Below are positions 1 to 8,309 of a stretch of 64,000 nucleotides of DNA, piece by piece. The DNA is from Novispirillum itersonii subsp. itersonii ATCC 12639 (GTDB taxonomy: Bacteria; Pseudomonadota; Alphaproteobacteria; Rhodospirillales; Rhodospirillaceae): positions 434,001-498,000 of the forward strand of contig NZ_KB907338.1 of NCBI RefSeq assembly GCF_000381985.1, read 5' to 3'. Numbering within the stretch: the stretch's first letter is position 1; each line of letters starts with the position of its first letter. The notes below the pieces were generated by a model. It made no database searches. It saw only the letters and a list, made by a program, of their open reading frames with translations, and was not told the origin of the DNA. A program made the position numbers and the translations under genes.

Positions 1-1506
1 GTGGCCGAGGTGTCCGGCGCGGCGGCCATCTATGCTATTGACCCGCAGGGCACCACCCATGCCGCCAGCAACTGGCGCGGGCCGGGCAGTTTTGTGGATA
101 TGAACTTTGCCTACCGTCCCTATTTCCGGGATGCGCTGACCAAAGGCTATGGCCGCTTTTATGGCATCGGCACCACCAGCGGCGCGCCGGGCTATTATTT
201 CGCCCGCCCGATCCCCGGCCCTGACGGGGCGGTGGGGGTGGTGGTGGTCAAGGTCTCGCTGGCGGCAATGGAACGGACCTGGGGTCAGGCCGCCGACCGG
301 GTGCTGGTCCGCGACGGGCACGGGGTGACCATTCTGTCATCGGTGCCGGACTGGGCGTTCCGGACCCTTGATCCGCTGTCTGACGGGCTGCGGGAACGGC
401 TGGAGGCCACCCGCCAGTATGACCGCATCGACCTGCGGGCGCTGGAGGTGGTGCGCGGGGCTTCTGTCGTGCCCGCCGCGCAGGAGGAGGCAACCGCCCT
501 GCGGATCGGCGGGGCGCGGGCCCCGCTGCTGCTGGCGGTATCGCGGACCGTGCCCGGCACCGACTGGACCCTGATGCTGCTGACCGATATGGCCCCGGTG
601 CTGCATGCCCGGCATCTGGGCTGGGGCGGCGGTGCCGTCGCGGTGCTGCTGCTGACGCTGGCGACCCTGCTGGTGCGCCAGCGCCGCCGGACCGCCCGGG
701 CGGAGCGGGCCACCCGGGCCGCCCTGCAGCAGGCCGCCCATGATCTGGAGCAGCAGGTCAGCGCCCGCACGGCGGAACTGGTGGCCGCCAACAGTGATCT
801 GCAACGGGCACAGGACGGTCTGGTACAGGCGGCCAAGCTGGCGGCGCTGGGGCAACTGGCGACCGGCATCGCCCACGAGCTGAACCAGCCGCTGGCCGCC
901 CTGCGCACCCTGTCAGACAACGCCGCCGCCTTTCTGGCCCGGGGCAAGCCGGACCGGGTGACGGAAAACCTGACCCTGATCGGTGATCTGACCGAGCGGA
1001 TGGCCCGCATCACCGCCCAGCTTCGCGGCTTTGCCCGGCGGTCGGAGAACCGGCCCGAGGCGGTGCGGCTGGCGGTGGCGGCTGGCAACAGTCTGGCCCT
1101 GCTGGCCGAGAAAACCCGGCGGCTGGGGGTGACGGTGGAAACGGCGATCGACCCGGCCCTGTGCGTCCGTTTTGATCCGGTGCGGCTGGAACAGGTGCTG
1201 GTCAACCTGCTGGGCAACGCGCTGGATGCGGTCAACGGCCAGCCACAGCGGTGGGTGCGGCTGGAGGCCGCCCGCGACGGGGGCCGGGTGCGGGTGCGGG
1301 TGCTGGACAGCGGGCCGGGCATTGCCGCCGCCAGCCTGCCACATCTGTTCGAGCCGTTTTTCACCACCAAGCCGCCGGGGCAGGGACTGGGATTGGGGCT
1401 GGTCATTTCCGCCGGGATCGTGCAGGACCATGGCGGAGAGATAAAGGCCGACAACCGACCGGAAGGAGGGGCGATGTTCACACTCGACCTGCCCGCCCAT
1501 GACTGA
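1..1506 (+). CDS. DctB-type sensor histidine kinase (5'-truncated by window edge)
   Basis: This is the C-terminal 501 residues of a membrane sensor kinase; the reading frame is open from base 1, so the true start and first membrane segment lie outside. Residues 1-190 resemble the extracytoplasmic double-Cache sensor of DctB proteins (SNW and PYFRDAL patches). A membrane helix lies at about 206-224, followed by a coiled coil at 235-275. The H-box is GIAHELNQPLAA with His at about 292. The N-box (NLLGNALDA) and G-boxes (DSGPGI, GQGLGLGL) complete the ATPase. It overlaps the downstream regulator by 8 bp, so the two are translationally coupled. By family it should sense a C4-dicarboxylate or related organic acid and phosphorylate its sigma-54 regulator; the ligand is not visible. 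Confidence 0.9.
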   Translation: MAEVSGAAAIYAIDPQGTTHAASNWRGPGSFVDMNFAYRPYFRDALTKGYGRFYGIGTTSGAPGYYFARPIPGPDGAVGVVVVKVSLAAMERTWGQAADRVLVRDGHGVTILSSVPDWAFRTLDPLSDGLRERLEATRQYDRIDLRALEVVRGASVVPAAQEEATALRIGGARAPLLLAVSRTVPGTDWTLMLLTDMAPVLHARHLGWGGGAVAVLLLTLATLLVRQRRRTARAERATRAALQQAAHDLEQQVSARTAELVAANSDLQRAQDGLVQAAKLAALGQLATGIAHELNQPLAALRTLSDNAAAFLARGKPDRVTENLTLIGDLTERMARITAQLRGFARRSENRPEAVRLAVAAGNSLALLAEKTRRLGVTVETAIDPALCVRFDPVRLEQVLVNLLGNALDAVNGQPQRWVRLEAARDGGRVRVRVLDSGPGIAAASLPHLFEPFFTTKPPGQGLGLGLVISAGIVQDHGGEIKADNRPEGGAMFTLDLPAHD

Positions 1507-2893
1507 CACCGCACCGCGTATTCTGCTGGTTGAGGATGAGGACGCGGTCCGCCTTGGCATCGAGCAGGCGCTGGAACTGGCCGATCTGCCGGTGCTGGCC
1601 TTTGCGGCGGCGGAACCGGCGCTGGCGGCCCTGAAGGCGGCCCCGGCGGATCTGCTGATCACCGATGTGCGGCTGCCGGGCATGGATGGCCTTGACCTGC
1701 TGCGCGCCGCACAGGGGCTGGACCCCGACCTGCCGGTGGTGCTGATGACCGGGCACGGTGACATCACCATGGCGGTGGCGGCAATGCGCGACGGGGCCTA
1801 TGACTTCATCGAAAAGCCGTTTGCGTCAGAACGCCTGACCGCCACCGTCCGTCGGGCGCTGGAGCGGCGGCGGCTGTCGGCAGAGGTGCGCCGCCTGCGG
1901 TCTGCGCTGGGCGAGGATGACGGCGGCATCGACAGCCTGATCCTTGGCCGGTCCCCGGCGATGCAGGCGCTGAAGCGGATGATTTTACAGGTGGCCGATA
2001 CCGGGGCCGATGTGCTGGTGCTGGGCGAAACCGGCAGCGGGAAAGAGGTGGTCGCCCGTGCCCTGCACCGCTTTTCCGCCCGCGCCGACCGGCCCTTTGT
2101 GGCGCTGAACTGTGGGGCGATCCCCGAAAGCATGTTCGAGAGCGAGCTGTTCGGCCACGAGGCCGGGGCCTTCACCGGGGCGGGCAAGCTGCGCATCGGC
2201 AAGCTGGAATACGCCGACGGCGGCACGGTGTTCCTCGACGAGATCGAAAGCATGCCGCTGCCGTTGCAGGTCAAGCTGCTGCGGGTGTTGCAGGACCGCT
2301 GCGTCGAACGGCTGGGGGCGAATAAGCCGGTGCCGCTGGATGTGCGCTTTGTTGCCGCCACCAAGGTCGATCTGGCGGAACTGGCGCGGACCGGTGCCTT
2401 CCGCGAGGATCTGTATTACCGCCTGAATGTGGTGCCGCTGACCATTCCGCCGCTGCGGGACCGGCCAGAGGATATTGCGCTGCTGCTGGAACACTTTATG
2501 GCGCAGGCGGCAAACCGGCTGGGCCGGGTGCCGCCGTTTGTGTCCGATGCTGAACGGCAGGTGCTGCTGGGCCACCGCTGGCCCGGCAACGTGCGGGAGC
2601 TGGGCAATCTGGCGGAACGGGCAATCCTCGGCCTGCCGCTGCTGCCCGGGAATGCTGTTTCGGGGGGCCCTGTTTCAGGGGGTGCTGTTTCGGGGGGCGC
2701 CCCGGCGGTCAGCGGCGCGGGCGGGGCCGGTCTGGCGGAGCTGGTGGATGGCTTTGAACGCCGCCTGATCGCCGACAGCATGCGCCGCCACCACGGCGAC
2801 GTCGCCGCTGTCAGCGCAGAGCTTCAGGTGCCGCGCAAGACCCTGTACGACAAGCTGAAGCGCTTCGGGCTGGAGATCGACGCCTTCCGGTAG
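1499..2893 (+). CDS. DctD-type sigma-54-dependent response regulator
   Basis: A 464-residue NtrC-family activator. Residues 1-125 form a receiver domain (acidic EDED patch, phospho-acceptor Asp in ITDVRLPG at about 57). The AAA+ domain follows at about 145-375 with Walker A GETGSGKE, the sigma-54 contact loop GAFTGA, and Walker B FLDEIES. A Fis-type HTH ends the protein (VPRKTLYDKLKR). Partner of the kinase immediately upstream (8-bp overlap). The linker between AAA+ and HTH contains imperfect repeats of VSGG, encoded by short tandem DNA repeats at about 2655-2705. It is close in type to the regulator at 14265-15641 but partnered with a different kinase; its target promoter is probably outside the window. 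Confidence 0.93.
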   Translation: MTDTAPRILLVEDEDAVRLGIEQALELADLPVLAFAAAEPALAALKAAPADLLITDVRLPGMDGLDLLRAAQGLDPDLPVVLMTGHGDITMAVAAMRDGAYDFIEKPFASERLTATVRRALERRRLSAEVRRLRSALGEDDGGIDSLILGRSPAMQALKRMILQVADTGADVLVLGETGSGKEVVARALHRFSARADRPFVALNCGAIPESMFESELFGHEAGAFTGAGKLRIGKLEYADGGTVFLDEIESMPLPLQVKLLRVLQDRCVERLGANKPVPLDVRFVAATKVDLAELARTGAFREDLYYRLNVVPLTIPPLRDRPEDIALLLEHFMAQAANRLGRVPPFVSDAERQVLLGHRWPGNVRELGNLAERAILGLPLLPGNAVSGGPVSGGAVSGGAPAVSGAGGAGLAELVDGFERRLIADSMRRHHGDVAAVSAELQVPRKTLYDKLKRFGLEIDAFR

Positions 2894-2908
2894 CGACACG
2901 CCCTGCCC

Positions 2909-4375
2909 CTAAACCATCGCCATCAGGTCTTCCGGCTGGCTGGTGACGGCGCGGGCCAGCAGGCGGATGCCGTCGCGCAGGCGGGTCAGGCCGCCGACGG
3001 TGCCGGTGCACAGCCGGATGGCCGGGGGCGGGCGGTGGCGGCCGACGGCAAAGCTTTCGCCCGGCAGCACCAGCACCCCCATGCGCTGGGCGGTGGCGAC
3101 AAAGCTTTCCGCCCGCCACGGTGCGGGCAGCGGCAGCCACAGATGATAGCTGTAAGGGTGGCCCTGCGGGGTTTCCACATGCGGGGCGAAGGCGGTGGCC
3201 TCGGCGAACAGGGCGTCAACCTCGGCCCGGCGTTCCTGCACATCGCGGCGCAGTTCGGCGGTGATGGCGTCGGCCACGCCATCCTGTACCCAGCGGCGCA
3301 TCACCTCGCCCATCACCGGCGGCACCATCCAGCAGCTGGCGCGCACCCCGGCGGCCATGCGGCTGAACATCATTTCCGGCACTGCCATGATGCCGACCCG
3401 CAGGCCCGGGGCCATGCTTTTTGAGGTGCCGGTGACATAGATGGTCAGGTCCGGCAGCAGGCATTTCAGCGGCGGCGGGCGGTCGGGCACCAGCAGGCCA
3501 TACACGTCATCCTCAATCACCGGCAGGCTGTGGCGGGCCAGCACGGCGGCAATCTCGCGCAGGCGGTGTTCCGGCGTGACGTAGGCCAGCGGGTTGTGCA
3601 GCAGCGGCATGGTGTACAGCGCCCGTGGGGCGTGGTGGCGGATCGCTTCGTCCAGCGCGTCGGGGCGCAGGCCGTGTTCATCCACCGCCACCGGCTCCAG
3701 CCGCACGCCGTGCTGGGCGGCCATCGACTTGGTGCCGGGGTAGGTGGTCGGCTCGGTCAGGATCACCTCGCCGGGGCGGGCCAGCGTGGTGAAGGCGATG
3801 GAATTGGCATGCTGCGCCCCGCAGGTCAGCAGGGCGGTATGCGGGGTGGCGTGGATGCCGACCCGCCCCAGCCAGTCGGCGGCGGCCTCGCGGTGTTCCC
3901 GCATGCCGGTCTCGTACTGATAGGATAACAGCTGCTGCATCATGTTGCTGCGGCTGATGTCGGCCAGCGTGTGGGCCAGAGCCTCGCGCTGAAGGGTCAG
4001 CGGCGGGCAGTTGATGCTTAGGTTGACCGGGCCGCCGTCTTCCGGGGTGTCCATCACCGGGCGGGCGCTGGCGGCGGGCAGGCTGTTGGGGGCGGCGGCC
4101 ATGGTGTCTTCGGGGTCGCGGACAAAGGTGCCGCGCCCGACCTCGCCATCAATCAGGCCGCGCCGCCGGGCTTCCTGATAGGCGCGGGTGACGGTGGTGA
4201 CGGTGACTTTCAGGTGCCACGCCAGATCGCGGTGGGTCGGCAGCCGGTCGCCGGGTTTCAGGGTGCCATCGGCCACGGCGCTGCCGATGGCGTCGGCAAT
4301 CGCCTTATAGGTGGCCAGCGGGCGGTCGCTGTGCGGACCGGCGGCGGCGGACAGATCGGGCATCCATATTGTCAT
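2909..4375 (-). CDS. MocR/PdxR-type GntR regulator with aminotransferase domain
   Basis: A fusion regulator of 488 residues. A GntR winged helix lies at about 20-90 (PGDRLPTHRDLAW, VTVTTVTRAY) and is followed by an aspartate-aminotransferase-like fold. The PLP-binding lysine is in GTSKSMAPGLRVG. I chose the ATG at 4375 because the HTH begins soon after it and upstream in-frame residues are not GntR-like. MocR proteins sense PLP or PLP-amino-acid adducts and control neighbouring amino-acid or vitamin genes. It is divergent from two PhzF genes and a dehydratase, the likely regulon. A 9-bp inverted repeat (4368-4405) covers its own start codon, which suggests autoregulation. Confidence 0.9.
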   Translation of the reverse strand: MTIWMPDLSAAAGPHSDRPLATYKAIADAIGSAVADGTLKPGDRLPTHRDLAWHLKVTVTTVTRAYQEARRRGLIDGEVGRGTFVRDPEDTMAAAPNSLPAASARPVMDTPEDGGPVNLSINCPPLTLQREALAHTLADISRSNMMQQLLSYQYETGMREHREAAADWLGRVGIHATPHTALLTCGAQHANSIAFTTLARPGEVILTEPTTYPGTKSMAAQHGVRLEPVAVDEHGLRPDALDEAIRHHAPRALYTMPLLHNPLAYVTPEHRLREIAAVLARHSLPVIEDDVYGLLVPDRPPPLKCLLPDLTIYVTGTSKSMAPGLRVGIMAVPEMMFSRMAAGVRASCWMVPPVMGEVMRRWVQDGVADAITAELRRDVQERRAEVDALFAEATAFAPHVETPQGHPYSYHLWLPLPAPWRAESFVATAQRMGVLVLPGESFAVGRHRPPPAIRLCTGTVGGLTRLRDGIRLLARAVTSQPEDLMAMV

Positions 4376-4405
4376 GCGTACAATGTTACCGTTGACCATG
4401 ACAAT
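4368..4405. promoter_or_regulatory. Inverted repeat over the MocR start codon (candidate operator)
   Basis: Perfect 9-bp arms ATTGTCATG (4368-4376) and CATGACAAT (4397-4405) are separated by 20 bp. The left arm contains the MocR start codon on the minus strand. The position fits an autoregulatory operator; the assignment to MocR is inference. Confidence 0.45.
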
Positions 4406-4521
4406 TTGCAAGACGTAGGCTCTGTCAGGTAAGGCAATTAAGGCGGGTTCTGGCGGGGATGGAGTGCGCAGTCCTTTGTTCTGCCCCAGAAAGACCGGCT
4501 TAAAGTGCGTGTAACGTAAGA

Positions 4522-4537
4522 CAATCTGGCCAGATTG
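4522..4537. promoter_or_regulatory. 16-bp perfect palindrome upstream of the first phzF gene
   Basis: CAATCTGG followed directly by CCAGATTG ends 17 bp before the PhzF start codon and just upstream of its AGAGG ribosome-binding site. The site could be an operator for the PhzF/dehydratase genes; the binding protein is unknown. Confidence 0.45.
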
Positions 4538-4554
4538 CAGAAAGAGGTAATACA

Positions 4555-5397
4555 ATGTCCGGGGTTCCGCTGTATCAGGTTGATGCCTTCAGTAACGAGG
4601 TGCTGTCGGGCAATCCGGCGGCGGTGATGCCGCTGGACCGGTGGCTGCCGGAAACCCTGATGCAACGCATTGCCGCTGAGAACAGCGTGTCAGAGACGGC
4701 GTTTTTCGTCCGGCGGGAGGATCATTATGAGATCCGCTGGTTTTCTCCGGCGATGGAGGTGCCGCTGTGCGGCCATGCCACGCTGGGGTCGGCATGGGTG
4801 ATCTTCAACCACCTTGATCCGGCGGCGCAGAGCATCACCTTCCGCACCCGGACCATGGGGGACCTGACGGTGCGCCGCGATGCCGCCGATCCGGCGCGGC
4901 TGGTGATGGATTTTCCGGTGACGGAATACCACCCGTCCCAGACCTTCCCGGAGCTGGAGGCGGTGGCCGGGCTGACCCCGCAGAGTGTCTGGGCGGTGCG
5001 GGCGGCGGACTTTCTGCTGGTCCTCGACGGGCCGGAGGCAGTGCGCGATTTCGCCCCGAAGATTGACCGTATTCCGACGCTGGGCCGCAACGGGGTGTTC
5101 AGCAACGGCATGATGGTCACGGCTGCCGCCCCCGGCGGGGTCGATGGCCCGTGGGGCTGTGATTTTGTGTGCCGGAACTTCCAGCCGGGGCGGGGCGTGC
5201 CGGAAGACCCGGTGACCGGGTCGATCCACACGTTTCTGGTGCCGTTCTGGCGTGAGCGGCTGGGCCGGGATGTGCTGGTGTCGCGGCAGCTGTCAAAGCG
5301 CGGCGGCACCCTGTACTGCCGCGATCTGGGTGACCGGATCGAGATTGCCGGATACGCGGTGCCGTTTATGACCGGCCTCTGTCAGGTGGGAATTTAG
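4555..5397 (+). CDS. PhzF-family isomerase-like protein (copy 1)
   Basis: A 280-residue protein with the two-lobed PhzF (diaminopimelate-epimerase-like) fold signatures. The N-terminal motif DAFSNEVLSGNPAAV is typical. The catalytic Glu is in NSVSETAFF (about residue 45), then VPLCGHATLGSAW, and the C-lobe motif GVPEDPVTGS. Members catalyse isomerisation or epimerisation of small acids; the substrate here is unknown. The start has an AGAAAGAGG Shine-Dalgarno. It is paralogous to the gene at 5536, with near-identical stretches around GHATL, so the pair looks like a tandem duplication. The divergent MocR gene suggests amino-acid or PLP-linked control. Confidence 0.9.
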   Translation: MSGVPLYQVDAFSNEVLSGNPAAVMPLDRWLPETLMQRIAAENSVSETAFFVRREDHYEIRWFSPAMEVPLCGHATLGSAWVIFNHLDPAAQSITFRTRTMGDLTVRRDAADPARLVMDFPVTEYHPSQTFPELEAVAGLTPQSVWAVRAADFLLVLDGPEAVRDFAPKIDRIPTLGRNGVFSNGMMVTAAAPGGVDGPWGCDFVCRNFQPGRGVPEDPVTGSIHTFLVPFWRERLGRDVLVSRQLSKRGGTLYCRDLGDRIEIAGYAVPFMTGLCQVGI

Positions 5398-5412
5398 TCT
5401 TGTCTGTTTAGC

Positions 5413-5510
5413 CCCTCACACGCCGGGCGCGGGCGTCCGCCCGCTTGGCTTACGCGCGAATGGTCGCGCGGGGCCTCAATGGCCCAGTCGGCCCGGGGGC
5501 CTCCCTGAAC
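5413..5510. repeat. Dispersed palindromic repeat, single copy between the phzF paralogues
   Basis: This roughly 95-bp stretch matches, in reverse complement, the tandem 108-bp repeat at 44840-45055 at about 80% identity by eye. A near-exact core is shared (ACGCGCGAATGGTCGCGCG, then CTCAATGG and CAGTCGG). It contains internal palindromes GCGGGC-GTCC-GCCCGC and CGCGCGA-ATGG-TCGCGCG. It appears to be a non-coding REP-like intergenic element. Confidence 0.7.
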
Positions 5511-5535
5511 AGGGTTTTATTTTGGAGTTTGCAGG

Positions 5536-6363
5536 ATGACCACTGCCGTTCTGGCCGATCAGCCGCTGTATATCGTTGATGCCTTCACCCAGACCCGCCT
5601 GAGCGGCAATGCCGCAGCGGTGATGCCGCTGGCAGCCTGGCCGGAAGATGCGGTGATGCAGGCCGTGGCGGCGGAAAATGCCCAGTCGGAAACCGCCTTC
5701 TTCGTGCCTGCCGCCGATGGCGGGTATGACATCCGCTGGTTTACCCCGGCGGTGGAGGTGCCGCTGTGCGGCCATGCCACGCTGGCGTCGGCATGGGTGA
5801 TCTTTAACCGCCTTGATCCGGCGGCGCAGACCATCACCTTTCATACCCGCGAGGTCGGGGATGTGACGGTGGTGCGTGGCCCCGACGGGCGCAGCGTGAT
5901 GAGTTTTCCGTCGTTCACCCGGCTGGTGCGGACGGTGCCGGAAGGGATTGACCGGGTCCTTGGGGCGCGGGCGCTGGAAGTGCAGCGGATGAGCGAAGGC
6001 GATCTGCTGGTGGTGCTGGACAGCCCGGCCCGGGTGCGGGCGCTGACCCCGCTGCTGGAACGGATCGGGTCGCTGGGCACCAAGGCGGTCTGCGTCACCG
6101 CCGAAGGGGCCGACCCCCTGACCGGCACCGGCGATTACGTCTGCCGGTATTTTCTGCCGGAGCGCGGCATCCCGGAAGATCCGGTGACCGGCTCCATCCA
6201 GCGGGTGCTGGCCCCGTTCTGGGCCAAACGTCTGGGCAAGGCCGATCTGGTCGCCCGTCAGGTTTCGCCGCGTGGCGGCACCCTGTACTGCCGTGTCACC
6301 GGTGACCGTACCGAGGTTGCTGGCGACGCTGTTCTGTATCTTGAAGGTAAGGTGACCGTGTGA
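5536..6363 (+). CDS. PhzF-family isomerase-like protein (copy 2)
   Basis: A 275-residue paralogue of the preceding PhzF protein with the same landmarks: DAFTQTRLSGNAAAV, catalytic Glu in AQSETAFF, VPLCGHATLASAW, and GIPEDPVTGS near the C-terminus. It has diverged most in the middle third (about 105-190), where substrate selectivity would lie. TTGGAGTTTGCAGG provides the ribosome-binding site. The last four bases overlap the start of the dehydratase gene (GTGATGA), implying coupled translation and a shared pathway. The reaction is not identifiable from sequence alone. Confidence 0.9.
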   Translation: MTTAVLADQPLYIVDAFTQTRLSGNAAAVMPLAAWPEDAVMQAVAAENAQSETAFFVPAADGGYDIRWFTPAVEVPLCGHATLASAWVIFNRLDPAAQTITFHTREVGDVTVVRGPDGRSVMSFPSFTRLVRTVPEGIDRVLGARALEVQRMSEGDLLVVLDSPARVRALTPLLERIGSLGTKAVCVTAEGADPLTGTGDYVCRYFLPERGIPEDPVTGSIQRVLAPFWAKRLGKADLVARQVSPRGGTLYCRVTGDRTEVAGDAVLYLEGKVTV

Positions 6364-7400
6364 TGACTTCCCTGCACGTTTCTTCCCCCCTGCCGTCGCC
6401 GGTGGCGATGCAGACCCGCCCGGCGGAGCCCCTGCCGCCGCATGGCCTGCCGTGCTGGAGCGAGATTGCCGCCGCCATGCGGCTGGTGCGCCCGCATGTG
6501 CAGCCGTCGCCGCTGCTGTCGTGGCCGCTGCTGAATGACCGCACCGGCTGCGAGGTGCTGGTCAAGCACGAGAACCACAACCCCACCGGGGCCTTCAAGG
6601 TGCGGGGCGGTATTGTCTATCTGGCCCGCCTGCTGGCGGAACAGCCGGGGTTGCCGGGCATCATCACCGCCACCCGTGGCAACCACGGCCAGTCGGTGGC
6701 CCGCGCCGCGCAGGCGCTGGGGCTGCGCTGCGTGATCGTGGTGCCGACCTGCAACAGCCCGGAAAAGAACGCCCTGATGCGGGCACTGGGGGCCGAGCTG
6801 GTGATCGAGGGCCGCGACGTGCAGGAAAGCTCGGAGATTGCCGACCGCATGGCCCGCGACAGCGGCCTGCACAAGATCCCGTCGTTCCACCCGTGGCTGG
6901 TGGCCGGGGTGGCAACCTATGGGCTGGAACTGTTCGAGGCGGCGCCGGATCTGGATGCGGTGCTGGTGCCGGTCGGCATGGGCTCCGGCGTCTGTGGGGT
7001 GCTGGCGGCGCGGGACGCGCTGGGCGTTAAGGCCGAGGTTTACGGTGTGGTGGCGGACGGGGCCCCGGCCTATGGTCTGTCATGGCAGGCCGGGCAGGTG
7101 GTCTGTTCCGACCGGGCCGAGACCATCGCCGACGGCGTGGCCTGCCGCAGCCCGGTGCCGCAGGTGGTCAGCGCGCTGGTGCAGCGTTCCGCCGGGGTGC
7201 TGAGCGTCAATGATGACGAGATCGCCGCTGCCATGCGGCATTATTTCACCGATACCCACAATGTGGCCGAAGGGGCCGGGGCGGTGCCGCTGGCGGCGCT
7301 GCTGCGCTATGCTGACCGCTTCCGGGGGAAGAAGATCGGCCTGATCCTGTCCGGCGGCAATGCCGACAGCAGCCTGTTCCGGCAGGTGTTGCAGGGGTAA
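6360..7400 (+). CDS. Threonine/serine dehydratase-like PLP enzyme
   Basis: A 346-residue fold-type II PLP enzyme. The Schiff-base Lys is in NPTGAFKVRG (about residue 79). The TATRGNHGQS asparagine loop is at about 101-110, and the glycine-rich phosphate loop is MGSGVCG. Near the C-terminus, LSGGNADSS is the cofactor N1-binding region. No ACT regulatory domain is present, so it resembles catabolic (TdcB-like) or serine/threonine deaminases rather than biosynthetic IlvA. Its 4-bp overlap with the PhzF gene links it to that pair. The substrate could be threonine, serine or a hydroxyamino acid such as 3-hydroxyaspartate. Confidence 0.88.
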   Translation: MMTSLHVSSPLPSPVAMQTRPAEPLPPHGLPCWSEIAAAMRLVRPHVQPSPLLSWPLLNDRTGCEVLVKHENHNPTGAFKVRGGIVYLARLLAEQPGLPGIITATRGNHGQSVARAAQALGLRCVIVVPTCNSPEKNALMRALGAELVIEGRDVQESSEIADRMARDSGLHKIPSFHPWLVAGVATYGLELFEAAPDLDAVLVPVGMGSGVCGVLAARDALGVKAEVYGVVADGAPAYGLSWQAGQVVCSDRAETIADGVACRSPVPQVVSALVQRSAGVLSVNDDEIAAAMRHYFTDTHNVAEGAGAVPLAALLRYADRFRGKKIGLILSGGNADSSLFRQVLQG

Positions 7401-7474
7401 GGGCGGCGCGAATTCTCTCTGCCGGTCGATCTTTGCGTCAAAAAGCGACCACCGGTTGATTTTTGACATATAAG

Positions 7475-7496
7475 CCTCCATTGGTGTCAATGGAGG
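7475..7496 (+). promoter_or_regulatory. 9-bp hairpin sequestering the HNH gene ribosome-binding site
   Basis: CCTCCATTG (7475-7483) pairs perfectly with CAATGGAGG (7488-7496) across a GTGT loop. The right arm contains the GGAGG Shine-Dalgarno of the ATG at 7502. In RNA this would occlude ribosome binding; as DNA it could equally be an operator. Confidence 0.5.
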
Positions 7497-7501
7497 AAGC
7501 G

Positions 7502-8299
7502 ATGGTTACTCCTGTCGATCTTGCAAACAGTTACGCCCGCCCGGGGTCTGCCAAGCGCCTGCGGACCGTCAACGGGGACCGGGTCGGGATGGATCCGCTG
7601 CATGTCAATATCGTGCGGGGGGTTCTGGCCGCCGGTCCCCATTACGGGTTCAATGACGGGATCAGCGACCGGGGGATTATCAGCGAGGCAGGGGCGTCTA
7701 CCCTGCTGACGGCGATGGAGGCGCTGTTTTTCTACGACCACAAAGATGTCAAAACCAATGGCGTCTGGCAGTACCTGTACCATCAGGATACCCGGCAGGT
7801 TCCCTTCATGACGGCAGGCGGGGCAATTGCCAATGGCCCGACAGCGGGGCTGGTCACTTATCCCTGTCATTACTGCGGCATCATCCTGCCGGAGGAACTG
7901 ATACAGGTCGATCACCATAAGCCGCAGGCGTATCCGGGCCTGAGTGTGCTGAAGCTGTTTCACAGTTTTACCACGCCGGCCGGGGTGCAGCTGACCACCC
8001 AGATGGCGCACGGGCATAAAAACACCCAGATCAACGCCATCCTCGGGCTGCATGGCGGGCTGACGCGGGTGCCGGTGAAGGCCCGGATCTTCGGGGCGGC
8101 GTGGGGGGAGAAAGCCCACACCGCCAACCTGACGGCGCGGTACAGCCTGACCGATACCGGCAAGACGGTCCTGACCCTGATCGAGATGCATTATGGCGGG
8201 GGCACAGCCCACAAACTGGCGCTGAACAACCTGCTGAATCTGGTACCCGCCTGCCCCAAGTGCAACAACGCCAAACGGGCGCGGCGCCACGCGACCTAG
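7502..8299 (+). CDS. HNH endonuclease-like protein with zinc-binding cysteines
   Basis: A 265-residue protein. I place the start at ATG 7502 because GGAGG sits 5 bp upstream; an in-frame TTG lies further up. Residues about 119-140 read CHYCGIILPEELIQVDHH, and near the C-terminus there is LVPACPKCNNAKRARR. The layout CxxC, DHH, then CxxCN..K is that of zinc-stabilised HNH nucleases. The N-terminal part is not recognised. It stands alone between a metabolic operon and a convergent GGDEF gene, 10 bp from the latter's stop. The role could be a restriction/homing-type nuclease or a domesticated one; no methylase or intron context is visible. Confidence 0.7.
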   Translation: MVTPVDLANSYARPGSAKRLRTVNGDRVGMDPLHVNIVRGVLAAGPHYGFNDGISDRGIISEAGASTLLTAMEALFFYDHKDVKTNGVWQYLYHQDTRQVPFMTAGGAIANGPTAGLVTYPCHYCGIILPEELIQVDHHKPQAYPGLSVLKLFHSFTTPAGVQLTTQMAHGHKNTQINAILGLHGGLTRVPVKARIFGAAWGEKAHTANLTARYSLTDTGKTVLTLIEMHYGGGTAHKLALNNLLNLVPACPKCNNAKRARRHAT

Positions 8300-8309
8300 G
8301 CGCCGGGTC

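Noticed and set aside
285-1514. Long minus-strand frames opposite the first kinase gene
   Set aside because: Arg/Ser-rich shadow translation of a GC-rich gene, with no domain and no start signal.
5398-5510. Relation of the inter-phzF repeat to the CRISPR repeat
   Set aside because: Shared CCCCTCAC letters only; the rest does not align, and it matches the 44840 repeat family instead.
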